From: Corynebacterium lizhenjunii
GTDB lineage: Bacteria; Actinomycetota; Actinomycetes; Mycobacteriales; Mycobacteriaceae
Reading direction: 5' to 3'
DNA length: 64,000 nucleotides
NCBI RefSeq assembly: GCF_011038655.2
Contig: NZ_CP064954.1
Coordinates: forward strand, 2,542,001-2,606,000
Of the stretch, positions 51,668-61,144 are shown in pieces (within the stretch, counting starts at the first letter, position 1; each line of letters starts with the position of its first letter). A program made the position numbers and the translations under genes. Below the pieces are notes generated by a model, which had not been told where the DNA came from, did not search any database, and saw nothing but the letters and a program-made list of their open reading frames with translations.

Positions 51668-52201
51668 ATGACTACACTGGCAGGCATCTACACCATTGAC
51701 CCCGCCCACACCACCATCGGCTTCGTTGCCCGCCACGCTATGGTGACCAAGACTCGCGGCCACTTTGGTGAGCACACCGGCACCATTTCCGTCGGCGAGT
51801 CCATTGCGGACTCCTCCGCCAACGTCGTCGTCCAGGCCGCTTCCATTGACACTGGCAACTCCGACCGCGATGCCCACGTGCGTGGCGAGGACTTCTTTGA
51901 CGTCGAGCGTTTCCCGGAAATCACCTTCGCTACCACCGCCTTCGACGTAGATCAGGACGGCAACGGCACGGTGACGGGAGATTTGACCATCAAGGGCATC
52001 ACCAAGCCGGTGACGCTCAAGGTCGACGCCGAGGGCCTGGCCGAGGATCACGCTGGCAACACCCGCTTCGGTTTCGAAGCCACCGGCAAGATCAACCGCA
52101 CCGACTTCGGCATTGATTTCAACGCACCCCTCAACACCGGCGGCGTGCTAATTTCCGAGGAAATCAAGCTGGAGATCGAGGTCTCCGCCATCAAGCAGTA
52201 G
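51668..52201 (+). CDS. YceI family lipid-binding-like protein
   Basis: A 177-residue protein with the YceI pattern: AGIYTIDPAHTTIGFVARHA, DTGNSDRDAHVRGEDFFDVE, FPEITFATTAFD, DLTIKGITKPVTL and RTDFGIDF. AAGGAG stands 6 nt before the ATG. The family has a lipocalin-like barrel that holds polyisoprenoid or similar lipids. Unlike E. coli YceI it has no signal peptide, so it should be cytoplasmic. Confidence 0.88.
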   Translation: MTTLAGIYTIDPAHTTIGFVARHAMVTKTRGHFGEHTGTISVGESIADSSANVVVQAASIDTGNSDRDAHVRGEDFFDVERFPEITFATTAFDVDQDGNGTVTGDLTIKGITKPVTLKVDAEGLAEDHAGNTRFGFEATGKINRTDFGIDFNAPLNTGGVLISEEIKLEIEVSAIKQ

Positions 52202-52274
52202 CCCTGCAGCGGCAAGCAGTCGTGCTGCGATGGCTAGGCAGACCCGGCGGGTGGGCCGGGTTACACTGTCCCTT

Positions 52275-54875
52275 ATGCCAGATTCCAATCTCACTTACCG
52301 CGAAGCCCAAGCCCGCAGCGCCGCCTTTGAGCTGGAGCGCTATGACCTGGACCTAGACCTTAGCCAGGCCCCGACGGGCGAGGACTTCCAGGTCAAGGTC
52401 ACCATTGTCGGCACCAGCGCCCAGCAGGTGGACCCTGCGGCCTGCTTCGTTGACTTCCTGGGCAGCGCCGTCGGCAGCGTGGAATTCAATGGCACCGAAG
52501 TCCCCGTAGACTTCAGCAACGGCCGGGTGTCCGTGCCGCAGCTAGCGCAGCCGGGGGAGTTTACCCTGCGCATCAGCGGCCGGGCGAGCTATTCACGCTC
52601 CGGCCAGGGCCTGCACCGCATGGTCGATACCGCCGATGGCAACGTCTACCTCTATTCCCACCTTGAGCCTTCCGATGCCCGCCGCATCTTCCCCTGCTTT
52701 GACCAGCCGGACCTCAAGGCGGTCTTCCACACCAGCATCACCGCACCCGATGGTTGGGCTGTGCTGGCCAACCAGCCAGAAATCTCCCGCACCACCCAGG
52801 GTGAGGGGGAGACGACGGGGGACCACGAGGGCATCGTCACCGTAAGTTTCGCACCCACCCCACGGCTGTCGACCTACCTGACTGCCTTTGCCGCCGGACC
52901 CTACGTCGGCCGCCACACCACCTGGACGGCACCGGACGGCTCTGGGCTGCAGATCGAACTGGGTGCTTGGGCGCGCGCCTCCATGGCAGAGTACGTGGAT
53001 GAGGAAATCCTGCGCGTGACCAGCCAGGGCCTGGACTTTTACCATCAGGCCTATGCCTACCCGTACCCGTGGGGCAAGTATGACTCCATCTTTGTGCCCG
53101 AATACAACTTGGGTGCGATGGAGAACCCCGGCCTGGTTACCTTTACTGAGACCTATCTCTTCCGCTCCCAAGCCACCCGTTGGCAGCGCCAAGGGCGCAC
53201 CAACACCATCTTGCATGAGATGGCGCACATGTGGTTCGGGGACCTGGTAACCCCGCAATGGTGGGATGACCTATGGCTTAAGGAGTCCTTCGCGGAGTTC
53301 ATGGGCGCGGACGCCTCGATTGAGGCCACCGAGTACGCCGAGGCCTGGACCAGTTTTGCCAGCGCCCGCAAGAACTGGGCCTATACCCAAGACCAGCTGC
53401 CTACCACGCATCCCATCAAGGCGGAGATCCCCGATGTGGACGCCGCGCGACAGAACTTCGACGGCATCACCTACGCCAAGGGTGCCGCGGTGCTCAAGCA
53501 GCTGGTGCATTACATCGGCCGCGACAATTTCTATGCCGGGGCACGCGACTACTTCCAAGCCCACGCCTTTGGTTCCGCCACATTCGAAGACCTGCTTGAT
53601 AGCCTCCAGGCGCACACCGAGCGCGACCTGAACGCTTGGGCCAAGGCTTGGCTGCGCACCTGGGGTCCCGATACTCTTACTCCCCGCGTAGTCGACGGCA
53701 CGCTGCACATCGACGCCACGGCCGCAGACACGCTGCGTCCCCACCGGCTTAGCGTCTCCCTCTTCGATGCTGACCTGCGCAAATACCAGTCGCTGGACGT
53801 GGATCTGCCGGGGGAGGCCACCACGCAAATCGCTGAGGTGGGCAACCCCGCGCTCATTGTCCTCAACGACGGCGATCACACCTACGCCAAGGTGCGCTTC
53901 GACGCCACCTCCCTGGCTACCCTGCGCAGCGGCTTGTCGCGCATTGAAGATGAGCTCACCCGCGCTGTGGTGTGGACGTCCCTGTGGCAGGCAACCCGCG
54001 ACGGCGAGTGGGACGCCCGCGAGTACGTGGGCACCGTGCTCGACCACGCCCCGGCTGAGCCCAGCCCAGGTCTGCTGGCCACGGCCCTGGCTAACGCCCA
54101 GCACGCGGTGAACTACTACATCGACCGCGATGACTTCCGGGTGCAGTTTGCCGATGCCCTCTGGGAGCTGCTCCAGGATCCTCACCGTGCCCCTTCCGCT
54201 TCCGATGCCCAGCTCACCGTCGCGCGCACCACCATCTCCGCCCTGGCTGCCACCCCAGCGCCGGAGGGGACCGAGCGTTTGCGCTTCCTATTGGACGGCC
54301 AACTGGAGGGCCTGCGTCTGGATCCAGACGTGCGCTGGGCCATCCTGGGCGCCCTGGCCTCCCGGGACGCGGTCTCGCTTGCCGAGCTGGAGCAAGAGCG
54401 TGCCGCCGATAACACCCTGACCGGTGCTGCCGCCTTTTTGGGCGCGCGCAATAGTTATCCATCGCGCACCCGCGAAGTCTTTGACCTGGTGCGCCAGCCC
54501 CGCGCCTACTCCAATGCTGAAGTAGACGAACTCCTCGCTGCCTACCACAGCCCCCACGCCGACCGCGCCGACTTTGCCGAGGAGTTCTTCGACGTGCTGC
54601 CCGCCCTCTGGGCTGATCATCCCATCGAAATCGCCAACCGTTTGGTCCGCGGCCTCTACCCGGAACAAGAAAGCGCCCTAGCACGCACCGATGCCTTCCT
54701 GGCGCAGGGCCTTCCGGACGGCGATGCCGCCGGGACTAGCACTGGCGCTGCCGCTGCTGCGAGTTCTGGCGGTGCGGACGCTGGCGAGATCCCCGGTGCC
54801 CTGCGCCGTGTGCTCCTCGAATGCCAGGACTCCCTCGCTCGGACCCTGCGCGTGCGCGCGGCGCAACCGCACTAG
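52275..54875 (+). CDS. pepN: Aminopeptidase N (M1 family zinc metallopeptidase)
   Basis: An 866-residue enzyme from ATG 52275 (MPDSNLTYREAQARSAAFEL), 7 nt behind a TACACT element, probably leaderless. Substrate recognition GAMENPG (about residue 283), zinc site HEMAHMWFGDLVTPQWWDDL WLKE (HExxH and the downstream Glu, about residues 318-341), and the usual C-terminal helical domain. A short Gly/Ala-rich insert (DAAGTSTGAAAAASSGGADA) interrupts the C-terminal part. It removes N-terminal residues from peptides in the cytoplasm. Confidence 0.93.
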   Translation: MPDSNLTYREAQARSAAFELERYDLDLDLSQAPTGEDFQVKVTIVGTSAQQVDPAACFVDFLGSAVGSVEFNGTEVPVDFSNGRVSVPQLAQPGEFTLRISGRASYSRSGQGLHRMVDTADGNVYLYSHLEPSDARRIFPCFDQPDLKAVFHTSITAPDGWAVLANQPEISRTTQGEGETTGDHEGIVTVSFAPTPRLSTYLTAFAAGPYVGRHTTWTAPDGSGLQIELGAWARASMAEYVDEEILRVTSQGLDFYHQAYAYPYPWGKYDSIFVPEYNLGAMENPGLVTFTETYLFRSQATRWQRQGRTNTILHEMAHMWFGDLVTPQWWDDLWLKESFAEFMGADASIEATEYAEAWTSFASARKNWAYTQDQLPTTHPIKAEIPDVDAARQNFDGITYAKGAAVLKQLVHYIGRDNFYAGARDYFQAHAFGSATFEDLLDSLQAHTERDLNAWAKAWLRTWGPDTLTPRVVDGTLHIDATAADTLRPHRLSVSLFDADLRKYQSLDVDLPGEATTQIAEVGNPALIVLNDGDHTYAKVRFDATSLATLRSGLSRIEDELTRAVVWTSLWQATRDGEWDAREYVGTVLDHAPAEPSPGLLATALANAQHAVNYYIDRDDFRVQFADALWELLQDPHRAPSASDAQLTVARTTISALAATPAPEGTERLRFLLDGQLEGLRLDPDVRWAILGALASRDAVSLAELEQERAADNTLTGAAAFLGARNSYPSRTREVFDLVRQPRAYSNAEVDELLAAYHSPHADRADFAEEFFDVLPALWADHPIEIANRLVRGLYPEQESALARTDAFLAQGLPDGDAAGTSTGAAAAASSGGADAGEIPGALRRVLLECQDSLARTLRVRAAQPH

Positions 54876-55172
54876 AGTGCCCCGGTTGCGTGCTCCCGCG
54901 TTAGCGCGCGGGTGAGCAGGGACTGGCCCACGTAGGTGCCGACTTCCGCACTAAATGTCGCAAGTCGGGTATCCAAGACAAGAATGAGTCGTTCACGCCA
55001 AAGTTGGGCCGGGTGTTCCCGGCCGCTTGGCCTGCCGTGATACAGAAGGGGAGAAAAACTCTCTCCTTAACGGTATTCGTGGCGTTACTAGTGCTAGGGT
55101 CAAGGACTACGGTCAAAACTAGGGTCAAGAAGAACGCACCCTACCCGCCTAGGTCGCAGATTGGACGGTCCC
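54876..55172. other. Gap between pepN and the defence module
   Basis: Contains an imperfect hairpin at 54892-54917 (arms around TTAG) that may end pepN transcription. CTAGGGTCAAG occurs twice (55094-55104 and 55119-55129, 25 bp apart), shortly before the AbiLi-like gene. The GC content falls here. Confidence 0.5.
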
Positions 55173-56486
55173 ATGCTACTGGAACTCAAGGTCAAGAATT
55201 TCCGCTCGTTTAAAGAGGAAACCACGTTGAGCTTGGTAGCAACCCGGGAGCAAAAGCATCAGGCTCGCTTACCTTATCTGCAAAAGCGGTACCGGAAACG
55301 GATTAACCCACTGGCGGGAGTCTACGGCCCAAACGCTGCCGGAAAATCAAACCTTGTGGCAGCACTGCAACATCTCAAGTCACTGGTACTGAGTTCCTCT
55401 ATAGAGCGAAAAACGCTTCCGTTTACGCCATTTAAACTTAGTAAGCACACTCTCACGGAGCCTTGCGAGTTTAGCCTGCTGTTTTCCCTTGAGGACGCCA
55501 TCTATGAGTACAGCATCGCCCACACTCGGACAACCATAACCTTCGAAGCATTGGTGGAGCTGCGCAGTCGCGATGAATTGGTGGTTTTCGAGCGCACTGG
55601 GCAGATGGTCGAAGTGGACAAGAGCTTTGAGGGATCCAGTATCGCGGAAATTGCTAAGGGAGTCCGCCCACATGTACCTGTGGTTTCAGGAATTTCAGTA
55701 TTGGATCGGGGCAGCAACGACCATGTTGCGTTGTTCTCCGCTCCTAGCCGATGGCTCGAAAACGTTGTCATTATTCCTGCCGGGTTCACCACTAATGGCC
55801 TAGCTGCTCCGAATGTCGAAGGAATGGATTCCTTCCTGCATTCACTCGGCGTCGGCATCGAGGGCGTAGAACGGCACCCGATTCCCATCGAATCGATCCG
55901 CTTACCCGAAGAGGAACTAGAGCACGCTATCAGCAACCTAGGAGAGGACGAATTGGCGTCTTTCGAGACTGCCCACGGCAGGTATGAGGTTACCAAGAGT
56001 TCAGGACAAACGCTCGCATCCCGGGTCCTGCTTACGCACCATGGCGAAAACAACGAACCCGTGCCATTTGACTGGAGCGAAGAGTCTGACGGCACTAAAG
56101 CATCCCTGAAGCTCTTTCCACTGTTTTGGGCCCTCACGCAAGAAAACTCCGAGCTCTTGCTGATAATAGACGAGCTGGACCGGAGTTTCCATACCCTCTT
56201 GGTGCGCCAACTAATTGAGGATTTCTTGCATCACTGCTCTGAGCACACCCGCTCTCAGCTCATATTCACAACTCACGACCTCATGCTGATGGACCTTGAC
56301 ATCTTCCGCCGTGATGAGATTTGGATTGCGGAGAAATCGCGCCAAGGCGCCACCTCACTCATCTCCCTGTCGGAATACAAGGGCCTGCGTGCAGACAAAG
56401 ATCTTCGGCGTAGCTACCTCGATGGGCGATTCGGTGGCTTGCCTCTCATCACTACCGCCGATCTCTTCTCCTCGCATAGGAGGTGA
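55173..56486 (+). CDS. AAA-type ATPase of an AbiL/RloAB-like defence module
   Basis: A 437-residue ATPase of the OLD/RloA-like group. It starts MLLELKVKNFRSFKEETTLS, with Walker A GVYGPNAAGKSN at about residues 49-60, an ESDGT segment in the ABC-signature position, Walker B LLIIDELDRSFH (about 345) and an H-loop-like FTTHDLMLMD. It is followed 3 bp later by a RloB-type gene. This pairing is found in abortive infection system AbiL (AbiLi/AbiLii) and beside restriction loci. GC content is lower than in the flanking pepN and sigM genes, which suggests acquisition. Confidence 0.8.
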   Translation: MLLELKVKNFRSFKEETTLSLVATREQKHQARLPYLQKRYRKRINPLAGVYGPNAAGKSNLVAALQHLKSLVLSSSIERKTLPFTPFKLSKHTLTEPCEFSLLFSLEDAIYEYSIAHTRTTITFEALVELRSRDELVVFERTGQMVEVDKSFEGSSIAEIAKGVRPHVPVVSGISVLDRGSNDHVALFSAPSRWLENVVIIPAGFTTNGLAAPNVEGMDSFLHSLGVGIEGVERHPIPIESIRLPEEELEHAISNLGEDELASFETAHGRYEVTKSSGQTLASRVLLTHHGENNEPVPFDWSEESDGTKASLKLFPLFWALTQENSELLLIIDELDRSFHTLLVRQLIEDFLHHCSEHTRSQLIFTTHDLMLMDLDIFRRDEIWIAEKSRQGATSLISLSEYKGLRADKDLRRSYLDGRFGGLPLITTADLFSSHRR

Positions 56487-56489
56487 GTA

Positions 56490-57122
56490 GTGCCCACACG
56501 CAAGCGCCGCAACATCGGCACCAACCGCTACGCGACCCGCGAGCAACGCAAGATCTACATCATTGGCGTTGAAGGTGAGACTGAGCGCGAGTACTTCAGC
56601 GCGTTGGTGCCGAATCCACGGCACGTCAAGGTCATAGTGTTGCAGGGAAAGAACCCGAGTGCTATTGGAGTTCAAGAAACTGTTCAGGACCAGTTGGACA
56701 GCTTGAAGAAAGGCCACCAGCTACGCGCCGGTGACGAGGCCTGGGTAGTGATCGACCGCGATGATGGAGAAAAAGACGACTTCATAGCCGCGGTCTACAG
56801 CTGGGCCGCCAAGCATGCCAACAGATTTGTAGCGCTGTCCAGCCCCTTTTTTGAGTATTGGCTATTGCTGCACTACGAGGATCCCAAGGGCATAGCCAGC
56901 AAGAAAGAATGCATGCAGCGGCTAAAGCACCACAACCCTGCTTACCGCAAGGGGAGTGCCAATCAGCTTCCGCTAGACGGGCAGCAGATAGTTGAAGCGC
57001 TCAACAGAGCAGCACCCCGCTTCACGAACATTCCCAGTTCCCTAAGCGAATTGCGTGATGTCTCAGGCGGCTTCACCACAGCTAACTTTCTAGTGGAGAA
57101 GCTGCTGAGGGAGTGCCACTAG
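56490..57122 (+). CDS. RloB-like protein (AbiLii-type partner)
   Basis: A 210-residue protein with a GTG start at 56490, AGGAGG 7 nt upstream. It begins MPTRKRRNIGTNRYATREQR. The segment IIGVEGETEREYFSALV has the acidic start of a TOPRIM-like nuclease fold, and AWVVIDRDDGEKDDF supplies the DxD-like motif. The C-terminal SSPFFEYWLLLHYEDP is typical of RloB. It is probably the effector that acts when the ATPase senses phage. Family assignment is from motifs and pairing. Confidence 0.8.
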   Translation: MPTRKRRNIGTNRYATREQRKIYIIGVEGETEREYFSALVPNPRHVKVIVLQGKNPSAIGVQETVQDQLDSLKKGHQLRAGDEAWVVIDRDDGEKDDFIAAVYSWAAKHANRFVALSSPFFEYWLLLHYEDPKGIASKKECMQRLKHHNPAYRKGSANQLPLDGQQIVEALNRAAPRFTNIPSSLSELRDVSGGFTTANFLVEKLLRECH

Positions 57123-57302
57123 CGCCGTGTGAGGCCCACGGCTGGAGCGCCCAAGAGACCTTGGGGAGCAGGGTCTACCCCCGAGATCACCCCCGCTATC
57201 CTGGGATTGCGCAATGAAGTGTGCAAGAAAAAGGGTAGACGCGTCGGTGCGGACGTGCTGAAATTAAGAACAAAGGAAAGTTCTAACGGGGGGTTGAGGT
57301 TC

Positions 57303-57857
57303 ATGGAACCACAAGCACGCACCGACCGCACAGACAACGAGCTCATCGACGCATTCTTGGGTGGCGATGACCGCGCGTTCTCAGCCATCGTGGAGCGCCA
57401 CCGGCGCCGGCTGACCTTCGTAGCGCAACGCTATGTCAGCGACCATCATGACGCAGACGATATCGTCCAGGAGGCTTTGTTCAGGGCAGCAAATTCCTTG
57501 GGCAACTACCGCCAGGACGCGAAGCTGTCCACCTGGCTCCAGCGGCTGGTGATGAACGCGGGCTACGACCACGCCAAGTATCACCGGCAGCGCCAGATGT
57601 CTTCCCTAGATGCCTTCCCCCTGGACCCGGACTACAACACCGCGCTGTCCTATGAGGAACACATTGACACCAGCATCGCGCTGACGGAGGCCCTCAACTC
57701 CCTGGGGGAGGATCAACGCGCCACCATCTACCTCACGGAAATCGAAGGCTTCTCGCTTGCCGATGTCGCCCAAGCCCACGGCGTGCAGACAGGCACCGTC
57801 AAATCCCGCAGGGCCCGGGCGAAGGAAGCCTTGCGCAATGCGCTGACATCGGGCTAA
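57303..57857 (+). CDS. sigM: ECF sigma factor SigM
   Basis: A 184-residue sigma factor from ATG 57303 (MEPQARTDRTDNELIDAFLG), with GAGG just upstream; the open frame begins further left, but that part has no coding look. Region 2 is FSAIVERHRRRLTFVAQRYV...DADDIVQEALFRAANSLG, region 4 LGEDQRATIYLTEIEGFSLA DVAQAHGVQTGTVKSRRARA. The place before trxB matches other actinobacteria, where SigM responds to disulfide stress. No anti-sigma gene follows, as in C. glutamicum. Confidence 0.9.
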   Translation: MEPQARTDRTDNELIDAFLGGDDRAFSAIVERHRRRLTFVAQRYVSDHHDADDIVQEALFRAANSLGNYRQDAKLSTWLQRLVMNAGYDHAKYHRQRQMSSLDAFPLDPDYNTALSYEEHIDTSIALTEALNSLGEDQRATIYLTEIEGFSLADVAQAHGVQTGTVKSRRARAKEALRNALTSG

Positions 57858-57915
57858 GGGGCATCGGCAAGCTGGGGCACACCGTGGGGCACACGTTGGG
57901 GGTTTAAACCTGGCG

Positions 57916-57942
57916 GGAATTGCCGAGTAGGATCGGGACGTT
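57916..57942 (+). promoter_or_regulatory. ECF-sigma (SigH/SigM-type) promoter of trxB
   Basis: GGAAT (57916-57920), 18-bp spacer, CGTT (57939-57942), matching the GGAAT-N17-19-GTT pattern of disulfide-stress sigma factors. It lies 41 bp before the trxB start. Confidence 0.65.
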
Positions 57943-57982
57943 AAGTGTCATATACCTTCAAAGACTCTCAAAGGAGTACGTA

Positions 57983-58909
57983 ATGACCATCCATGACGTC
58001 GCCATCGTGGGCTCTGGCCCCGCCGGCTACACCGCGGCGCTGTATGCGGCGCGCGCTGAGCTTAACCCCATCGTGTTTGAGGGCTATGAGTACGGCGGCG
58101 AGCTGATGAACACCACTGAGGTAGAAAATTACCCCGGGTTCCAGAAGGGAATTATGGGCCCGGAGCTCATGGAGGAAATGCGTGCGCAGGCCATTCGCTT
58201 TGGCGCTGACCTGCGCATGGACCTGGTGGACAAGGTAGAGCTGGAGGGGGAGATTAAGCGCCTACATGTGGGTGATGAGGTCTTTGAGGCCCGCACCGTC
58301 ATCCTGGCCACCGGTGCTGCGCCGCGCTACCTGGGCATTCCCGGTGAAGCTGAACTGGGCGGGCGCGGCGTGTCCGCATGTGCGACCTGCGACGGCTTCT
58401 TTTTCAAGGGCCACAACATTGCCGTGGTTGGCGGCGGAGACTCCGCCATGGAGGAAGCCACCTTCTTGACCAAATTCGCGGAGACGGTGACCATTATCCA
58501 CCGCTCAGAAAACTTCCGGGCCTCCAAGATCATGCTCGAGCGCGCCAAGGCAAACCCGCAGATCAAGTGGCTGACCAACACCACGGTTGAAGAGGTCCTC
58601 GAAGGCGAAGGCAAGGTGGCGGGACTAACCGTTAAGGATGTCACCACTGGGCAGACCTCCCGCCTAGACGTCACTGCCATGTTCGTGGCCATTGGCCATG
58701 ACCCGCGCTCCGAGTTCCTGGAGGGCCAGGTGGCTACAAATGAAGCCGGGTACGTCACCGTGGAACACCCCAGCACCAAGACCTCCCTGCCGGGCGTTTT
58801 TGCCTGCGGTGACTTGGTGGATGACCACTACCAGCAGGCGATCACGGCCGCCGGTTCCGGCTGCCGCGCCGCCATTGATGCCGAACACTTCCTAGCAGAA
58901 AGCCGATAG
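57983..58909 (+). CDS. trxB: Thioredoxin reductase
   Basis: A 308-residue flavoenzyme from ATG 57983 with AAAGGAG upstream ([20 protein letters not shown]). FAD motif GSGPAG, redox disulfide CATC (about residues 132-135), NADPH motif [10 protein letters not shown] and second FAD contact [20 protein letters not shown]. It reduces thioredoxin, whose gene is 6 bp downstream. Confidence 0.96.
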   Translation: MTIHDVAIVGSGPAGYTAALYAARAELNPIVFEGYEYGGELMNTTEVENYPGFQKGIMGPELMEEMRAQAIRFGADLRMDLVDKVELEGEIKRLHVGDEVFEARTVILATGAAPRYLGIPGEAELGGRGVSACATCDGFFFKGHNIAVVGGGDSAMEEATFLTKFAETVTIIHRSENFRASKIMLERAKANPQIKWLTNTTVEEVLEGEGKVAGLTVKDVTTGQTSRLDVTAMFVAIGHDPRSEFLEGQVATNEAGYVTVEHPSTKTSLPGVFACGDLVDDHYQQAITAAGSGCRAAIDAEHFLAESR

Positions 58910-58915
58910 ACCATT

Positions 58916-59239
58916 ATGAGCAACGTACAAGCAGTAACCACCGATACCTTCAAGAGCGAAGTCATCGAATCCGATAAGCCAGTAGTGGTGGACTTCTGGG
59001 CCGAGTGGTGCGGGCCGTGCAAGAAGCTTTCCCCAATCCTGGATGAAGTTGCCAGCGAGCTGGGGGACTCCGTCAAGGTTGTGAAGGTAAACGTAGACGA
59101 GGAGCGCAACCTGGGCGCCATGTTCCAAATCATGTCCATCCCCTCGGTGCTGATCTTCAACAACGGCGAAAAGGTAGATGAATTCGTGGGCGTGAAGTCC
59201 AAGAATGCGATTGTCGCGCAAATCAACAAGCAGCTCTAG
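58916..59239 (+). CDS. trxA: Thioredoxin
   Basis: A 107-residue thioredoxin with the active site WAEWCGPCKK (Cys at about residues 33 and 36) and the cis-proline in MSIPSVLIF. It is co-transcribed with trxB and is the general disulfide reductant under the control of the upstream stress promoter. Confidence 0.96.
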   Translation: MSNVQAVTTDTFKSEVIESDKPVVVDFWAEWCGPCKKLSPILDEVASELGDSVKVVKVNVDEERNLGAMFQIMSIPSVLIFNNGEKVDEFVGVKSKNAIVAQINKQL

Positions 59240-59287
59240 CTGCTAGTGTCTCCTAGAGGAAATAAGTGAGATTGGAAAGGGGTTCGT

Positions 59288-60469
59288 GTGGACCGCGTTC
59301 TTCGCGTTGGCGACCACAGCGCACGAGTCGCTGAGGCTCGTGCGACCCTTGCCCGCTTGGGCTATAACTCCGGCTACACCGGGGAAGTCACGGACTGGAA
59401 GAAGCAGCGGTTCTCTGAAGAAGACAAGGTCTTCGACGCCCACTTGGCGCAGGCCTTGAAGGGTTTCCAGCAATCGCGGGGCATAGTCCCGTCTGGTTCC
59501 ATTGACGAGCCCACCCTGCGCGAGCTGCGCCAAGCCTCCTATAGCTTGGGGGCACGTGTGCTCAACTTCCAGCCCGGTGCGGAACTGGTGGGCGACGATG
59601 TTTCCCAGCTGCAAAAACAGCTTCACGAACTAGGCTTTTATCACCACCGGGTGGATGGTCTTTTTGGGCCAAACACCCACGCCGCACTGGTGGAATACCA
59701 ACTCAACGCCGGTTTGCAAGACGATGGCGTGTGCGGCCCCACCACCATTCGCGCGCTGAGCCTTTTGGGCCGGCGCATCACGTCCGGTTCGGCGCACAAT
59801 ATCCAAGAAATTGAGCGCGTGCGCAACGCCGGGCCCAAACTGGCTGGCAAACGCGTGGTCATTGACCCAGCCTTGGGCGGTGCCAACCAAGGCCTGACCG
59901 TGCGTGGCCGTTTCGGCGACATCACTGAGGAAGAGCTGCTGTGGGATCTGGCCCAGCGCCTGGAAGGGCGCATGATTGCGGCAGGTATGGAGACCATTAT
60001 CTCACGGCCGCGCCTGGATGATCCGTCGATTAAGGACCGCTCCGAGCTGGCCAACGCCTTTGGCGCGGACCTGATTATTTCCCTGGCCTGCGACCGCTAC
60101 CACAATGAGAAAGCCAATGGGGTGGCCTCTTTCTACTTTGGCTCGCAGGCGGGCAATTCCTCCCTGCTGGGCGAGGCCCTCTCTGGCTACATTCAGCGGG
60201 AGATTGTGGCGCGCACGCCCCTGATTAACCTGCACAACCACGGTCGCACCTGGGATTTGCTGCGCCTGACCCAGATGCCGGTGGTGCAGGTGGTGCTCGG
60301 CTACCTGACCAATCCTTCCGATGTAGCTGTGCTTACCGATGCCGCCTCCCGTGACAACATTGCAGAGGCCATTGTGGTTGCCGTCAAGCGCATGTACCTG
60401 CTCGACGAGGACACCGCAGTCACGGGCACCTACAAGTTCGAGCAGCTGCTGCAGGCAGAACGCGCCTAG
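59288..60469 (+). CDS. cwlM: CwlM, peptidoglycan-amidase-like regulator
   Basis: A 393-residue protein starting at GTG 59288 with GAAAGG upstream. Two peptidoglycan-binding domains (about residues 5-65 and 90-150, with DDVSQLQKQLHELGFYHHRV) precede an Amidase_3 domain (VVIDPALGGANQG; ...SELANAFGADLIISLACDRY). The first zinc His of an active amidase (DPGHGG) is replaced in DPALGG, and there is no signal peptide. This matches cytoplasmic mycobacterial CwlM, which activates MurA after phosphorylation by PknB rather than cutting peptidoglycan. Confidence 0.9.
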   Translation: MDRVLRVGDHSARVAEARATLARLGYNSGYTGEVTDWKKQRFSEEDKVFDAHLAQALKGFQQSRGIVPSGSIDEPTLRELRQASYSLGARVLNFQPGAELVGDDVSQLQKQLHELGFYHHRVDGLFGPNTHAALVEYQLNAGLQDDGVCGPTTIRALSLLGRRITSGSAHNIQEIERVRNAGPKLAGKRVVIDPALGGANQGLTVRGRFGDITEEELLWDLAQRLEGRMIAAGMETIISRPRLDDPSIKDRSELANAFGADLIISLACDRYHNEKANGVASFYFGSQAGNSSLLGEALSGYIQREIVARTPLINLHNHGRTWDLLRLTQMPVVQVVLGYLTNPSDVAVLTDAASRDNIAEAIVVAVKRMYLLDEDTAVTGTYKFEQLLQAERA

Positions 60470-60549
60470 GCCTGGGCGTGCGCGGCCGGGCGTGCGCAGC
60501 CGGGGTTAGATGCCGCTAGCCCTGGGTGCGCGGCCGGAGTTGAATCTCG

Positions 60550-61125
60550 CTAGGCCAGCGCGCGGGCCAGGAGGTCCTCGACTGCGGCGGCGCTAAGCAG
60601 CGGGTTCTCCGGCGGCAAGTCCAGGCGCAGGCGTGGGGTGGCGGGGTGTTCCTGGACTACTTTGAAACCAGCAGACTCCAGAATCTCGACCGGCAGTAGC
60701 CCAATAAGCGCCGGTTTGGCCCCCAGCAGGGCGGTTGCTCGGGCGCTATCGCGGAACCCAAAGGCCTCCACGGCGGGGTAATCAGCGGTGATGAGGTGGA
60801 CAATGGTGGCATCGAGCAGCACAGCCTCCAGCCCGCGGGAGGCCCGGGTGGGGGAGATGAACAGGGAGGTCAAGAAGGCGGCATCGGCAGATACGGGGGC
60901 AGTGGGCAGCTTGGCGGCACCTGGTGCGTACTGGGGCGGGCAGAAGAACACGGTGGCTTCACTGCCCACAGTAAAGCCGCACTCGCCCACGCGGACGAGC
61001 ATGGCTAAGAGCCAGGCTTCCTTCTCAAAGGCGGTATCAGCCACCGTGTCCTTGAGCTCCCAGAAGACCGACTTGGACGCCTGGGGGTGCAGCGGCCCGC
61101 CGGGGGAATAAGGCTCTACCCACAT
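60550..61125 (-). CDS. Conserved protein of unknown function between cwlM and parB (Rv3916c-like)
   Basis: A 191-residue protein from ATG 61125 (MWVEPYSPGGPLHPQASKSV), 19 bp after the parB stop. AWLLAMLVRVGECGFTVG and the C-terminal LLPVEILESAGFKVVQEHPA TPRLRLDL have a GNAT-like flavour (acetyltransferase end ...AGFKVV..HP..PRLR.DL). The location is as in mycobacterial Rv3916c. The activity is not known. Confidence 0.7.
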   Translation of the reverse strand: MWVEPYSPGGPLHPQASKSVFWELKDTVADTAFEKEAWLLAMLVRVGECGFTVGSEATVFFCPPQYAPGAAKLPTAPVSADAAFLTSLFISPTRASRGLEAVLLDATIVHLITADYPAVEAFGFRDSARATALLGAKPALIGLLPVEILESAGFKVVQEHPATPRLRLDLPPENPLLSAAAVEDLLARALA

Positions 61126-61144
61126 GAGCTGCTGCTCCTCGGTT

